Part shown: positions 52,081 through 60,108 of the stretch, piece after piece
How positions within the stretch are numbered: position 1 is the first letter of the stretch
Layout of the letters: each line of letters opens with the position of its first letter
Source of the DNA: Arthrobacter sp. B6
GTDB taxonomy: Bacteria; Actinomycetota; Actinomycetes; Actinomycetales; Micrococcaceae
Assembly: GCF_001663775.1 (NCBI RefSeq)
Contig: NZ_KV467168.1
Coordinates: forward strand, 1,409,408-1,473,407
Length of the DNA stretch: 64,000 nucleotides
Direction: 5' to 3'
The notes under the pieces: generated by a model
Databases searched by the model: none
The model's input: the letters and a program-made list of their open reading frames with translations, nothing else
What the model was told of the DNA's origin: nothing
Position numbers and translations under genes: made by a program

Positions 52081-52145
52081 GGAGTTTTTGTCCAGATAAA
52101 GTCCCCAAACCACCCCACAAGTCGCGTTATGTGGACAAAAACTCC
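52081..52145. repeat. Inverted-repeat element with 19-bp arms
   Basis: GGAGTTTTTGTCCAGATAA (52081-52099) and TTATGTGGACAAAAACTCC (52127-52145) are reverse complements with one mismatch, around a 27-nt C-rich centre. It is in the same intergenic space as the 19-bp tandem repeats and is unrelated to the 23-bp family. It could be a small non-autonomous element or a second hairpin terminator. Confidence 0.8.
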
Positions 52146-52174
52146 GAGCCGAACAACGCGCAGAATAGATTCCG

Positions 52175-52528
52175 TTATGCGCGGGCCCTCGGCGCCAGGG
52201 CGTCGTTCAGGAACTCCAGGTGCGTCGGAGCAACAGGGGCGGTGTCACCGGCGTACTGAGGATTTTTGGTGATGTATTTCTTGATGAACGGGCATATCGG
52301 GACGATCCGGAAGCCCGACTCTACAGTTTCGTCCAGCGCCACGGCGGCGAGCTTGCCTGCCAGCCCCTGCCCACCGTATTCCTCATTGATCACCGTGTGG
52401 TAGAAAATCCGCTGCGGTGAGCTGCCGCCGTCGTAATTCTTGTAGGCTGCCTTCCCGATCACGGTTCCGCCTACCAGCACTTCAAAGCGCTCGCGGCCGG
52501 AATTGTGGCGGATAGTGACATCATTCAC
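52175..52528 (-). CDS. YjdJ-type GNAT N-acetyltransferase
   Basis: The 117-residue protein has RERFEVLVGGTVIGKAAYKNYDG and YHTVINEEYGGQGLAGKLAAVALDETVESGFRIVPICPFIKKYITKNPQY, the compact YjdJ-like GNAT pattern with the acetyl-CoA motif GGQGLAGKL. Substrate unknown. GTG 52528 with GAGGAG upstream is chosen over the longer open frame to 52603. Confidence 0.85.
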   Translation of the reverse strand: MNDVTIRHNSGRERFEVLVGGTVIGKAAYKNYDGGSSPQRIFYHTVINEEYGGQGLAGKLAAVALDETVESGFRIVPICPFIKKYITKNPQYAGDTAPVAPTHLEFLNDALAPRARA

Positions 52529-52596
52529 GACGGTCTCCTCGGTTCGGCTTTTGGTACAGCCTAACCTCGGTATCCCCGCAGTTATTTCGTCAGCGC

Positions 52597-53796
52597 CTAG
52601 CACGCGAGGTTGAGGGCATCCACGGCAGCTTCGGCCATCTCGATCGACTGTGGATCATCGAAACCAATCAGGTCCGGCTTCGGAGCGCGGGCCACTGCCA
52701 TGGCCACCTGCCTGGATCCGTCGGCACTGATCAACGCCAGCGCCGCGTAGCCACGTACCACGCCGATATTGCCCACATACGCGTTGTTGGAGCATGCGTC
52801 GTACCGCCGGACCAGGCCAAGGCCGAACTGTTCGTATTTTGGATGATGCATCTCCTCCAAGGTCTGCTTCGTCAGCAGGGTCCCTTTCTGCAGGGCGGCG
52901 AAGTAGGTATTCAGTTCGGGAACGGTGGAAATCATCCCAGTGTCAGGGGAGCCCCTGTGGAAAGGCACCAGCGCGTTATCCTCCAGGTCGCCGCCTTCCG
53001 TACGGGTGTAGCCGTGGACCATCCTCCGCGGACCAGGCTCGTCACCCGTCATCAGGGTGTCCTGCAGCGCCAAGGGCTCCACGCTATCGTCGTGAATGAC
53101 CGCTCCGATGTCCTTTCCCCGCAGCTTCTCAACAAGGAGGGCCAACGCCGCATAGTTGGTGGCGGAGTAGCTGTACAGGCTGCCTGATCCCCCTGTCCAA
53201 GGCATGCCGGCAACGAACGACACACGTTCGGCATGGGTGAAGGGCCCCTTCCCTATGTCGATGGGCGACCCCCAGTAGTCCGGCATGCCGGAACGGTGGC
53301 TGAGGAGGCTGCGAATGGTGATGGGTCCGGGTGGCCTGATGATGCTCTCAAAGTCCGGAAGGTGGTCCTGGATGGGGTCATCAAGCCGGATCTTTCCTTC
53401 CTCAACCAGCTTCAGGACCGAAACCGCCACCATGGACATGGTGATGTCCCCAACATGGGTCTGGTCGGTCAGCTGCACGGGTTCGTTTGTGTCGAGGTTC
53501 CGGACACCCTCGGCTGAGGACCATTCCCCCACCCGTGATTTCATCTGGATGATGACGGCGGTTGCTCCCCCGGCACGCATGCGCTCGCTGTACTTTTCCA
53601 GCACGGCCACGAAGGCAGGCTGCGCAGGGGCACTCGCCGTCGCCGTGGCTGTCGCTGTCGGCGATTGAGCGGTCGGCGATTGCTGGTCAGGCGGATCGGG
53701 GACGCTGGTGCACCCTGCAAGTGAGGCGACCAGCGCGGCAGCAACCATGGCGGCCGCGAGGCGGGAGGAACTGAAACCATGAACGGCTGCCTGCAT
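52597..53796 (-). CDS. Beta-lactamase-fold lipoprotein lacking its catalytic residues
   Basis: The 399-residue protein has a lipobox ending at C29 (ASLAGC), then a Ser/Thr/Pro-rich linker. Its catalytic domain follows the R61 D,D-peptidase/class C beta-lactamase layout but the key motifs are altered. SxxK (GSVTK in relatives) reads G116-D117-I-T-M120. YSN reads Y210-S-A212, and the late HTG reads NIG. The rest of the fold is well kept (VEEGKIRLDDPIQDHLPDF; SYSATNYAALALLVEKLRG; ISADGSRQVAMAV). It is a likely pseudoenzyme, perhaps a peptide- or cell-wall-binding protein. GAAGGGAC precedes the ATG at 53796. A longer upstream frame overlaps the DUF6457 gene and is rejected. Confidence 0.82.
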   Translation of the reverse strand: MQAAVHGFSSSRLAAAMVAAALVASLAGCTSVPDPPDQQSPTAQSPTATATATASAPAQPAFVAVLEKYSERMRAGGATAVIIQMKSRVGEWSSAEGVRNLDTNEPVQLTDQTHVGDITMSMVAVSVLKLVEEGKIRLDDPIQDHLPDFESIIRPPGPITIRSLLSHRSGMPDYWGSPIDIGKGPFTHAERVSFVAGMPWTGGSGSLYSYSATNYAALALLVEKLRGKDIGAVIHDDSVEPLALQDTLMTGDEPGPRRMVHGYTRTEGGDLEDNALVPFHRGSPDTGMISTVPELNTYFAALQKGTLLTKQTLEEMHHPKYEQFGLGLVRRYDACSNNAYVGNIGVVRGYAALALISADGSRQVAMAVARAPKPDLIGFDDPQSIEMAEAAVDALNLAC

Positions 53797-53985
53797 CCCG
53801 TGTCCCTTCAAGGGGCCGGTCTGCAGCTGGACTTCGAAGAGACCGCCGGCTGCACCGGCATCTTCGATGTTCCTCAGGGCTGTTGGGAGTGTCAAGAACG
53901 CTTGCGGCACCGGGTGACTCAGCCCGCCTGGCCTTGTAGTGTCGTGGGCATCGGCACCAGCAAACCAGGAAACAAGGGAGAGAAC

Positions 53986-54315
53986 ATGGCGGTCAACGAC
54001 GACGAAGCGGTGGTACTGGACCAGTGGACCCAGCGGCTGGCCCAGGCACTGCAGATCCTGGACCTTGACGTGGACCAGGAGCTTCTCCTGGACCTGGCCC
54101 GCAAATCCGCCGGTTCCGTGATCCACGCCGCAGCCCCGGTCACCACGTTCCTGGTGGGTTACGCGGCAGGGCTCGCCGCCGGGAATGGAAGCGCCGGGTC
54201 CAAGGAGGCGTCCGCCGCGGCAGTTTCCCAGGCGGCCGACGTCGCCTTCAAACTGTGCGAGGACGGGCACGACGGCGGCCCGGCTGCTGCAGGCTGGGCG
54301 GACACAGGGCAGTAA
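53986..54315 (+). CDS. DUF6457-domain protein
   Basis: The 109-residue helical protein has LDQWTQRLAQALQILDLDVDQELLLDLARKSAGSVIHAAAPVTTFLVGYAAGLAAG, the DUF6457 signature. In actinobacteria this domain is found beside or fused to molybdenum-cofactor genes such as mobA. Here a molybdopterin oxidoreductase is the next (convergent) gene, which supports a link to cofactor insertion. AAGGGAG precedes the ATG. Confidence 0.78.
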   Translation: MAVNDDEAVVLDQWTQRLAQALQILDLDVDQELLLDLARKSAGSVIHAAAPVTTFLVGYAAGLAAGNGSAGSKEASAAAVSQAADVAFKLCEDGHDGGPAAAGWADTGQ

Positions 54316-54445
54316 GGACGCCGGCCTCAATCAGCGGTGCTGGCCCGCGCAAACGGTGCTGGCCAACACCGCTGTTACGGGCCAGGGCCGCTCATGCTGG
54401 CGCAGTTCTATTCCTTCTGGCAGCCCGTGGACGGCTGCCGTGTCC

Positions 54446-56785
54446 TCATCCTGCCGCCTCGGGCTCCGGGACCCATTCCTCTGCCTGTTCCCTGGCAGGT
54501 TCGAGCCTGACGATGACGGCTTTGGACACCGGCGTCTGGCTGCCCTCGGCCACGCTCTCCAGCGGAACAAGGACGTTGGCTTCGGGATAGTACGCCGCCG
54601 CGCACCCGCGGGCTGTGGGGTAGGACACCACCCGGAAGCTCCGCAGCACGCGTTCAACCTTGTCCCCGTACACCCCGTGGATATCCACGTGCTGCCCGTC
54701 GCTGAAGCCGAGCTCAGCCAGGTCCTCGGGGCTGACAAACACCACTTCGCGGCCCTTCCTGATGCCCCGGTAGCGGTCGTTGTGGCCATAAATGGTGGTG
54801 TTGAACTGGTCGTGCGACCGCATGCTCTGCAGGATCAGCGTCCCGGCAGGCCGCTCCACGTGTTCCAGGTCGTTAACCGTAAGGACGGCCTTGCCGGTGG
54901 GGGTGCTGAATGTCCGGGAGTCCCGGGGACCGTTCGGCAGCACAAAGCCTCCGTCCTGCCGGATCTTCCGGTTGTAGTCCTCGCAGCCCACCACCACGTG
55001 GGAGATGTGCTCACGGATGCGGTTGTAGTCCTTCTCGAAACCCGCCCAGTTCGCGTGGACCGTATCCCCGACCACGTGCTGGGCCAGCCTGCTGACTATG
55101 GCCACTTCGGACAGCAGTCCGGGCGCCACGGGGTCCACTGTCCCGTGTGAGGCGTGCACGGCGCAGACTGTGTCCTCAACCGAAACGAACTGCGGCCCGG
55201 TTTCCTGGACATCAATTTCGGTCCGGCCCAGGGTGGGCAGGATCAGCGCCTCCGCACCGGTGACGGTGTGCGAGCGGTTGAGCTTGGTCGAGATCTGCAC
55301 GGAAAGCTCAGTATTCTCCATCGCCGCGAACGCGGCCTGGGTGTCCGAAATGGCTCCCACAAAGTTGCCGCCCAGCCCCACAAAAACCTTAATGCCGCCT
55401 TCGCGCATCTGCCGGATGGTTTCCACCGAGTCCACGCCGTGCTCACGGGGCGGATCGAAGCTGAATTCCTTGCCCAGTGCGTCCAGGAAGGCTGGCGGCA
55501 TCTGCTCCCAGATGCCCATGGTCCGGTCGCCTTGGACGTTGCTGTGGCCGCGGATGGGCGAGGCGCCGGCGCCGGGCTTGCCGATATTGCCGCGCAGCAG
55601 CAGCAGGTTGATGATCTCCTTGATGGTGGCCACGCCCTTCTTTTGCTGCGTGATGCCCATGGCCCAGGTGATGATGACCTTCTCGGCCCTCAGGTAACGG
55701 TCCGCCAGCTCGTCGATCTCCTCGGCCCGCAGTCCGGTGGCCTCCAGGACTGCGGACTCATCCAGCGCGGCAAGATGGGCCCGCAGCTCCGCCAGCCCTT
55801 CGCAGTGTTCGTCGAGGAACTCGTGGTCCAGCACGGTACCGGGATTCTTCGACTCGGCGTCCAGCACCCGCTTCGAAACAGCCTGCAGCAACGCCATGTC
55901 GCCGCCGATCCGGACCTGCATGAACTGGTCCGCCAGGTCGGTGCCGCGGCCCACAATGCCCTTGACCTTCTGCGGGTTCTTGTAGCGCATCAGCCCGGCC
56001 TCCGGCAACGGATTCACCGCGACAATGCTGGCTCCGGCCTCCTTGGCTTCTTCCAAAGCTGTGAGCATCCGCGGGTGGTTGGTGCCCGGGTTCTGGCCCA
56101 TGATGATGATCAGGTCCGCCTTGGCGAAGTCGTCATAGGAGACGGTGGCCTTGCCGATGCCGATGGTCTGGCCCATGGCCCAGCCCGAGGATTCGTGGCA
56201 CATGTTGGAGCAGTCCGGCAGGTTGTTGGTCCCGTAGGCGCGGACGAACAGCTGGTAGAGGAACGCGGCTTCATTGGACGTGCGGCCGCTGGTATAGAAG
56301 GTGGCCTGGTTGGGGTCCGCGAGGCCTTTGAGCTTGTCCGCCACTATGGTGAATGCCTGCTCCCAGCTGACGGGGCGGTAGTGGTCCTCCCCCGCTGGCT
56401 TATGGACGGGTTCGGTGAGGCGCCCCTGCATCCCCAGCCAGTATTCGGACCGTTCCCGGAGTTCACTCACCGGATGCCCTGCCAAGAAGTCGGAGCCGAT
56501 CACCACGGGCGTCGCTTCCCAGGTGACCGCCTTGGCGCCATTTTCGCAGAACTCGAAGGTCTTGCGGTGTCCGGGGTCCGGCCACGCGCAGCTCATGCAG
56601 TCGAAGCCGTCCTTCTGGTTCAGCGCCAGCAGCGTCTTCGCCGCCCGGCCCGCGCCCATGTGCTTCAAGGCAGGCTGCATGGAGTGGTAAACACCGGGCA
56701 CCCCCGCTGCCCATGCCTTCGGGTGGCCGCTGACCTCGATATCAGCCTCGTCGGCCTCTTCCACCTTGGGGTTTTTACGCGTCAC
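54446..56785 (-). CDS. FdhF/YdeP-family molybdopterin oxidoreductase
   Basis: The 779-residue protein matches the YdeP/FdhF-like branch of bis-MGD oxidoreductases: GFDCMSCAWPDP near residue 57, LPDCSNMCHESSGWAMGQTIG in place of the selenocysteine loop, and SPIRGHSNVQGDRTMGIWEQMP before the MGD-binding part. The C-terminal molybdopterin dinucleotide-binding domain has LQSMRSHDQFNTTIYGHNDRYRG. It starts at GTG 56785 after AAGGAGA. Despite the usual 'formate dehydrogenase' label the substrate of YdeP-type proteins is unknown. The convergent DUF6457 gene fits a cofactor partner. Confidence 0.88.
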   Translation of the reverse strand: MTRKNPKVEEADEADIEVSGHPKAWAAGVPGVYHSMQPALKHMGAGRAAKTLLALNQKDGFDCMSCAWPDPGHRKTFEFCENGAKAVTWEATPVVIGSDFLAGHPVSELRERSEYWLGMQGRLTEPVHKPAGEDHYRPVSWEQAFTIVADKLKGLADPNQATFYTSGRTSNEAAFLYQLFVRAYGTNNLPDCSNMCHESSGWAMGQTIGIGKATVSYDDFAKADLIIIMGQNPGTNHPRMLTALEEAKEAGASIVAVNPLPEAGLMRYKNPQKVKGIVGRGTDLADQFMQVRIGGDMALLQAVSKRVLDAESKNPGTVLDHEFLDEHCEGLAELRAHLAALDESAVLEATGLRAEEIDELADRYLRAEKVIITWAMGITQQKKGVATIKEIINLLLLRGNIGKPGAGASPIRGHSNVQGDRTMGIWEQMPPAFLDALGKEFSFDPPREHGVDSVETIRQMREGGIKVFVGLGGNFVGAISDTQAAFAAMENTELSVQISTKLNRSHTVTGAEALILPTLGRTEIDVQETGPQFVSVEDTVCAVHASHGTVDPVAPGLLSEVAIVSRLAQHVVGDTVHANWAGFEKDYNRIREHISHVVVGCEDYNRKIRQDGGFVLPNGPRDSRTFSTPTGKAVLTVNDLEHVERPAGTLILQSMRSHDQFNTTIYGHNDRYRGIRKGREVVFVSPEDLAELGFSDGQHVDIHGVYGDKVERVLRSFRVVSYPTARGCAAAYYPEANVLVPLESVAEGSQTPVSKAVIVRLEPAREQAEEWVPEPEAAG

Positions 56786-57011
56786 GCTGCATTCTCCTTG
56801 TCCTGCGGAACCGAAAAACCCGCCGGCTGCATCAGCGGAACGGTCACTTCCCACAGTTGATCAGGGGGCCACGGAAGTCAAGGACGCGCCCGGCACAGCA
56901 GCTCATGAAGCGTCGGAGCTGCACAGCGCACGACGGCGGCGCCCACCTCGCGTAGGCTGGTCACCACGGCTGAAGCAAGCGGCCGCAGGACCCACCTTCC
57001 GGAGCCGTTTC

Positions 57012-58709
57012 ATGCCCCAGAATCCTGCGCTCCGCGCGCTCGCCTCCTCTGCCTTCTCCCTTCCGAAACTGCGCGAGGGCCAGCTCGCCGGTATGGCCGC
57101 CCTGGCCAACGGCAGCGACGTCCTGGCCGTGATGCCCACCGGCTACGGCAAGTCCGCCGTCTACCAGGTGGCCGCCGCCCACCTCCACCGCCAGACGGGA
57201 CACCCCGCCGTCGTGGTTTCACCCCTGATCGCCCTCCAGGAGGACCAGATCGACGGGCTCACCGGGGCACTCGGGGCGGACGCCGCCGTCGCCATCAATT
57301 CCGCCCACAGCGACGCGGAACTGGAAGAGGCGTGGCAGAAGGCGGAGGCAGGCACGGCGGCGTTCCTGTTCCTGGCACCCGAGCAGCTGGCCAAGAAGGA
57401 GACCGTGGAGCGGCTTGCCGCCATGCGCCCCGCACTGCTTGTCGTGGATGAGGCTCACTGTGTCTCCTCCTGGGGCCACGATTTCCGGCCCGACTACCTG
57501 ACACTGGGCACGGTCAGGGAACACCTGGGCAACCCGCCGGTTGCCGCGCTGACGGCCACAGCTTCCCCTCCCGTCCGGGACGAAATTGTGGAGCGGCTGG
57601 GCATGAAGGATGCATTGGTTCTGGTTCATGGCTTCGACCGGCCCAACATCAGCCTGGACGTGATCCGGCACCACGAGGAAAAGGACAAGCGCCTCGCCGT
57701 GGTGGACCAGGTCAGCGCGCTGGTCCAGGGAAGCGCCGCCGGCGCCCAGCAGGGGCTGCTGTACGCTGCCACCCGCAAGGACACAGAGAAGTATGCGGCC
57801 AAACTGGCTGCGCAGGGGCTACGCGCCGAGGCCTATCACGCCGGCCGTTCCTCCGCGGACCGTGAGCGGATCCTCGGGCTCTTTATGGACGACCGACTGG
57901 ACGCAGTGGTCGCAACGACGGCGTTCGGGATGGGGATCGACAAGCCCAACGTCCGGTTCGTCATCCACGCCGACATCCCCGAATCACTGGACGCCTACTA
58001 CCAGGAGGTTGGCCGGTCCGGGCGGGACGGCGAGCCTGCGGCGGCCGTACTGCACTACCGGGCCGACGACGTGGGCCTGCGCAAATTCTTCGGCACGCAC
58101 TCACCTGACCCGGATTCGCTGTCGGCCGTGCTCAAGGTCCTCCGTTCGGCGGACGGCCCCGTTTTCCCGTCGTCGTTGGCCGAGCTCACCGGCCTGAGGC
58201 CCCGGCGGGTGACGGGCCTGCTGAACCAGCTGCAGGAGGCCGGCGCCGTGACCTCCGGCAAGCGGGGCGTCCGCCTCACCTCCAAAGCCAAGCTGTCCGC
58301 ACTGGTGCAGCGCGCCGTCGAACTGGCCGAAGCGCGGCAACGCGTGGACCAGTCCCGGCTCAACATGATGCGTGGCTATGCCGAAACGGACGGCTGCCGC
58401 CGGCAGTTCCTGCTCGGCTACTTCGGTGAGGACCTTCCAGCGCCGTGCGGCAACTGCGATGCCTGCACCGAGGCTCAGCGGCCTGGCCCGGTACGGGAGG
58501 CCAGCGCTGAGGATGACGACGGCGGCCCTGCCGGCCATGCTGTTGATGTTCCGTTTCCTGTCCAGTCGCCGGTGACCCACAAGAAGTGGGGAGCCGGGCT
58601 GGTGATGCGTTGCGAGGAAGACGTGATCACTGTCCTGTTTGAGCGGGAAGGCTATAAAACACTCTCCCGAAAGGCTGTCCTGGAGGGCAAACTGCTGAAG
58701 CCCGCTTAG
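57012..58709 (+). CDS. recQ: RecQ-family ATP-dependent DNA helicase
   Basis: The 565-residue helicase has RecA-like domains 1 and 2 (about residues 10-340), the Walker A GYGKS 44-48 and DEAH box D146-H149 (VVDEAHCVSSWGHDFRPDYL), motif VI QEVGRSGRDG, and a C-terminal zinc/winged-helix part with CRRQFLLGYFGE-CGNCDAC. A short C-terminal domain (VTHKKWGAGLVMRCEEDVITVLFEREGYKTL) resembles DUF3553. No HRDC domain is seen. It unwinds DNA in recombination and repair. The ATG at 57012 opens the conserved part; the frame is open 246 nt further upstream without SD. Confidence 0.92.
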   Translation: MPQNPALRALASSAFSLPKLREGQLAGMAALANGSDVLAVMPTGYGKSAVYQVAAAHLHRQTGHPAVVVSPLIALQEDQIDGLTGALGADAAVAINSAHSDAELEEAWQKAEAGTAAFLFLAPEQLAKKETVERLAAMRPALLVVDEAHCVSSWGHDFRPDYLTLGTVREHLGNPPVAALTATASPPVRDEIVERLGMKDALVLVHGFDRPNISLDVIRHHEEKDKRLAVVDQVSALVQGSAAGAQQGLLYAATRKDTEKYAAKLAAQGLRAEAYHAGRSSADRERILGLFMDDRLDAVVATTAFGMGIDKPNVRFVIHADIPESLDAYYQEVGRSGRDGEPAAAVLHYRADDVGLRKFFGTHSPDPDSLSAVLKVLRSADGPVFPSSLAELTGLRPRRVTGLLNQLQEAGAVTSGKRGVRLTSKAKLSALVQRAVELAEARQRVDQSRLNMMRGYAETDGCRRQFLLGYFGEDLPAPCGNCDACTEAQRPGPVREASAEDDDGGPAGHAVDVPFPVQSPVTHKKWGAGLVMRCEEDVITVLFEREGYKTLSRKAVLEGKLLKPA

Positions 58710-58746
58710 GTAGGCTGGAGGAAGACTCCAACGAAAGGCCCCCAAC

Positions 58747-59946
58747 GTGGAAGTTCCCTCCATTGTCTGGATCCTGACCATTGCAGGAATTGTTGGCCTG
58801 CTGGCCTTCGATTTCTTCTTCCATGTCCGGAAGGCCCACACCCCCTCGCTGAAGGAGTCGGCCATCTGGTCCTCCATCTACGTGGGGATAGCGCTTCTGT
58901 TTGGCCTGGGCGTGCTCATGTTCGGCGGCCCCACCATGGGCACGGAATACTTCGCCGGCTACGTCACGGAGAAGGCGCTGTCCGTGGACAACCTTTTTGT
59001 GTTCCTCATCATCATGGCCAGCTTCAGGGTGCCCAGGGCTGACCAGCAAAAGGTGCTGCTGTTCGGCATCGTCTTCTCGCTGATTGCCCGCACCGGCTTT
59101 ATCCTCCTGGGCGCTGCCCTGATCAACAGCTTCGCCTGGGTGTTCTACATCTTTGGGCTCATCCTCCTGGTTACCGCCGGCAACCTGCTCCGGCCGGAAG
59201 GCCACGACCAACACTCAGAGGGCCTGGTGGTCCGGCTCGCCAAGAAGTACCTCCCGGCGTCTGCACACTACGACGGCGACAAACTCTTCACCAGGGAGAA
59301 CGGCAAGCGGGTCCTCACCCCGATGCTCCTTGTGATGGTGGCCATCGGCGGCACGGACATCCTGTTCGCCCTCGACTCCATCCCCGCCATCTTCGGCCTG
59401 ACCCAGAACGTGTACATCGTCTTTACCGCCACCGCGTTCTCCCTGATGGGCCTGCGCCAGCTGTACTTCCTCATAGACGGCCTGCTGGACCGCCTGATCT
59501 TCCTCGCCTATGGGCTGGCAGCCATCCTGGGCTTCATCGGCGTGAAACTCATCCTGCACGCCCTGCACGAGAACAACCTCGCGTTCATCAACGACGGCCA
59601 GCACGTCAGCGTGATTGAAGTCAGCACCGAGATTTCGCTGACAGTGATCCTGGGCGTCCTGCTGGTCACCATCTTCGCGTCCATCTTCAGCCCCAAGGGC
59701 AAGGCCAAGAACGCGGTCTCGGGTGCGAAGCGGCACGCCACCGAGTACCTGGACCTCAACTACGAAACGGACATGGCAGAAAGGGACAAGATCTTCGCCC
59801 GGATGGTGCGGGAGGAAGAGCAGATCCGCAAGCTTCCCGAGAAGTACAAGCGGCTCATCCGTAACGAGACCGAGTTCCTTGCGCTGATCCGCAGCGCCCA
59901 CGCCGAGCACGACAAAGCCCACGTGCGGGCAGACGCCGAGGGCTAG
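58747..59946 (+). CDS. TerC/Alx-family membrane protein
   Basis: The 399-residue protein has about nine TM helices and the acidic membrane motifs of the TerC family: EKALSVDNLFVFLIIM and GGTDILFALDSIPAIFGL. The C-terminal 100 residues are soluble and charged. Family members export Mn2+ (Alx, MeeF/MeeY-like) or protect from tellurite. Start is GTG 58747. A TAGGCT -10 lies about 30 nt upstream; the leader is too short for the yybP-ykoY riboswitch that controls some homologues. Confidence 0.88.
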   Translation: MEVPSIVWILTIAGIVGLLAFDFFFHVRKAHTPSLKESAIWSSIYVGIALLFGLGVLMFGGPTMGTEYFAGYVTEKALSVDNLFVFLIIMASFRVPRADQQKVLLFGIVFSLIARTGFILLGAALINSFAWVFYIFGLILLVTAGNLLRPEGHDQHSEGLVVRLAKKYLPASAHYDGDKLFTRENGKRVLTPMLLVMVAIGGTDILFALDSIPAIFGLTQNVYIVFTATAFSLMGLRQLYFLIDGLLDRLIFLAYGLAAILGFIGVKLILHALHENNLAFINDGQHVSVIEVSTEISLTVILGVLLVTIFASIFSPKGKAKNAVSGAKRHATEYLDLNYETDMAERDKIFARMVREEEQIRKLPEKYKRLIRNETEFLALIRSAHAEHDKAHVRADAEG

Positions 59947-60032
59947 CAGGGGCCTGACTGGCCGGGCCGGCCGGGCCGGCCGCGCCAGGCTGGCTTTCTG
60001 GCCGGGCGTGGGCGGGCCTGGCCGGCCCTTAT
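59947..60032. repeat. GC-rich GGCCGG-repeated stretch
   Basis: Almost pure G/C sequence with repeated GGCCGGGCC units between terC and the nuclease-helicase gene. It can fold into several stems and may end the terC message. No gene is present. Confidence 0.55.
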
Positions 60033-60108
60033 TGTCAGCCCCTCTTGCTAGATTCGAACCAGGCAAGGGGAACCGTCCCCAAGCCAGATCAGTCAATGGG
60101 GAGGCCCC

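Noticed and set aside
55154..56860. 568-residue plus-strand frame opposite the FdhF/YdeP gene
   Set aside because: Mirror of a well-conserved oxidoreductase; no recognisable motif in the translation.
58710..58746. yybP-ykoY manganese riboswitch before terC
   Set aside because: The leader is about 37 nt, far too short for that fold.
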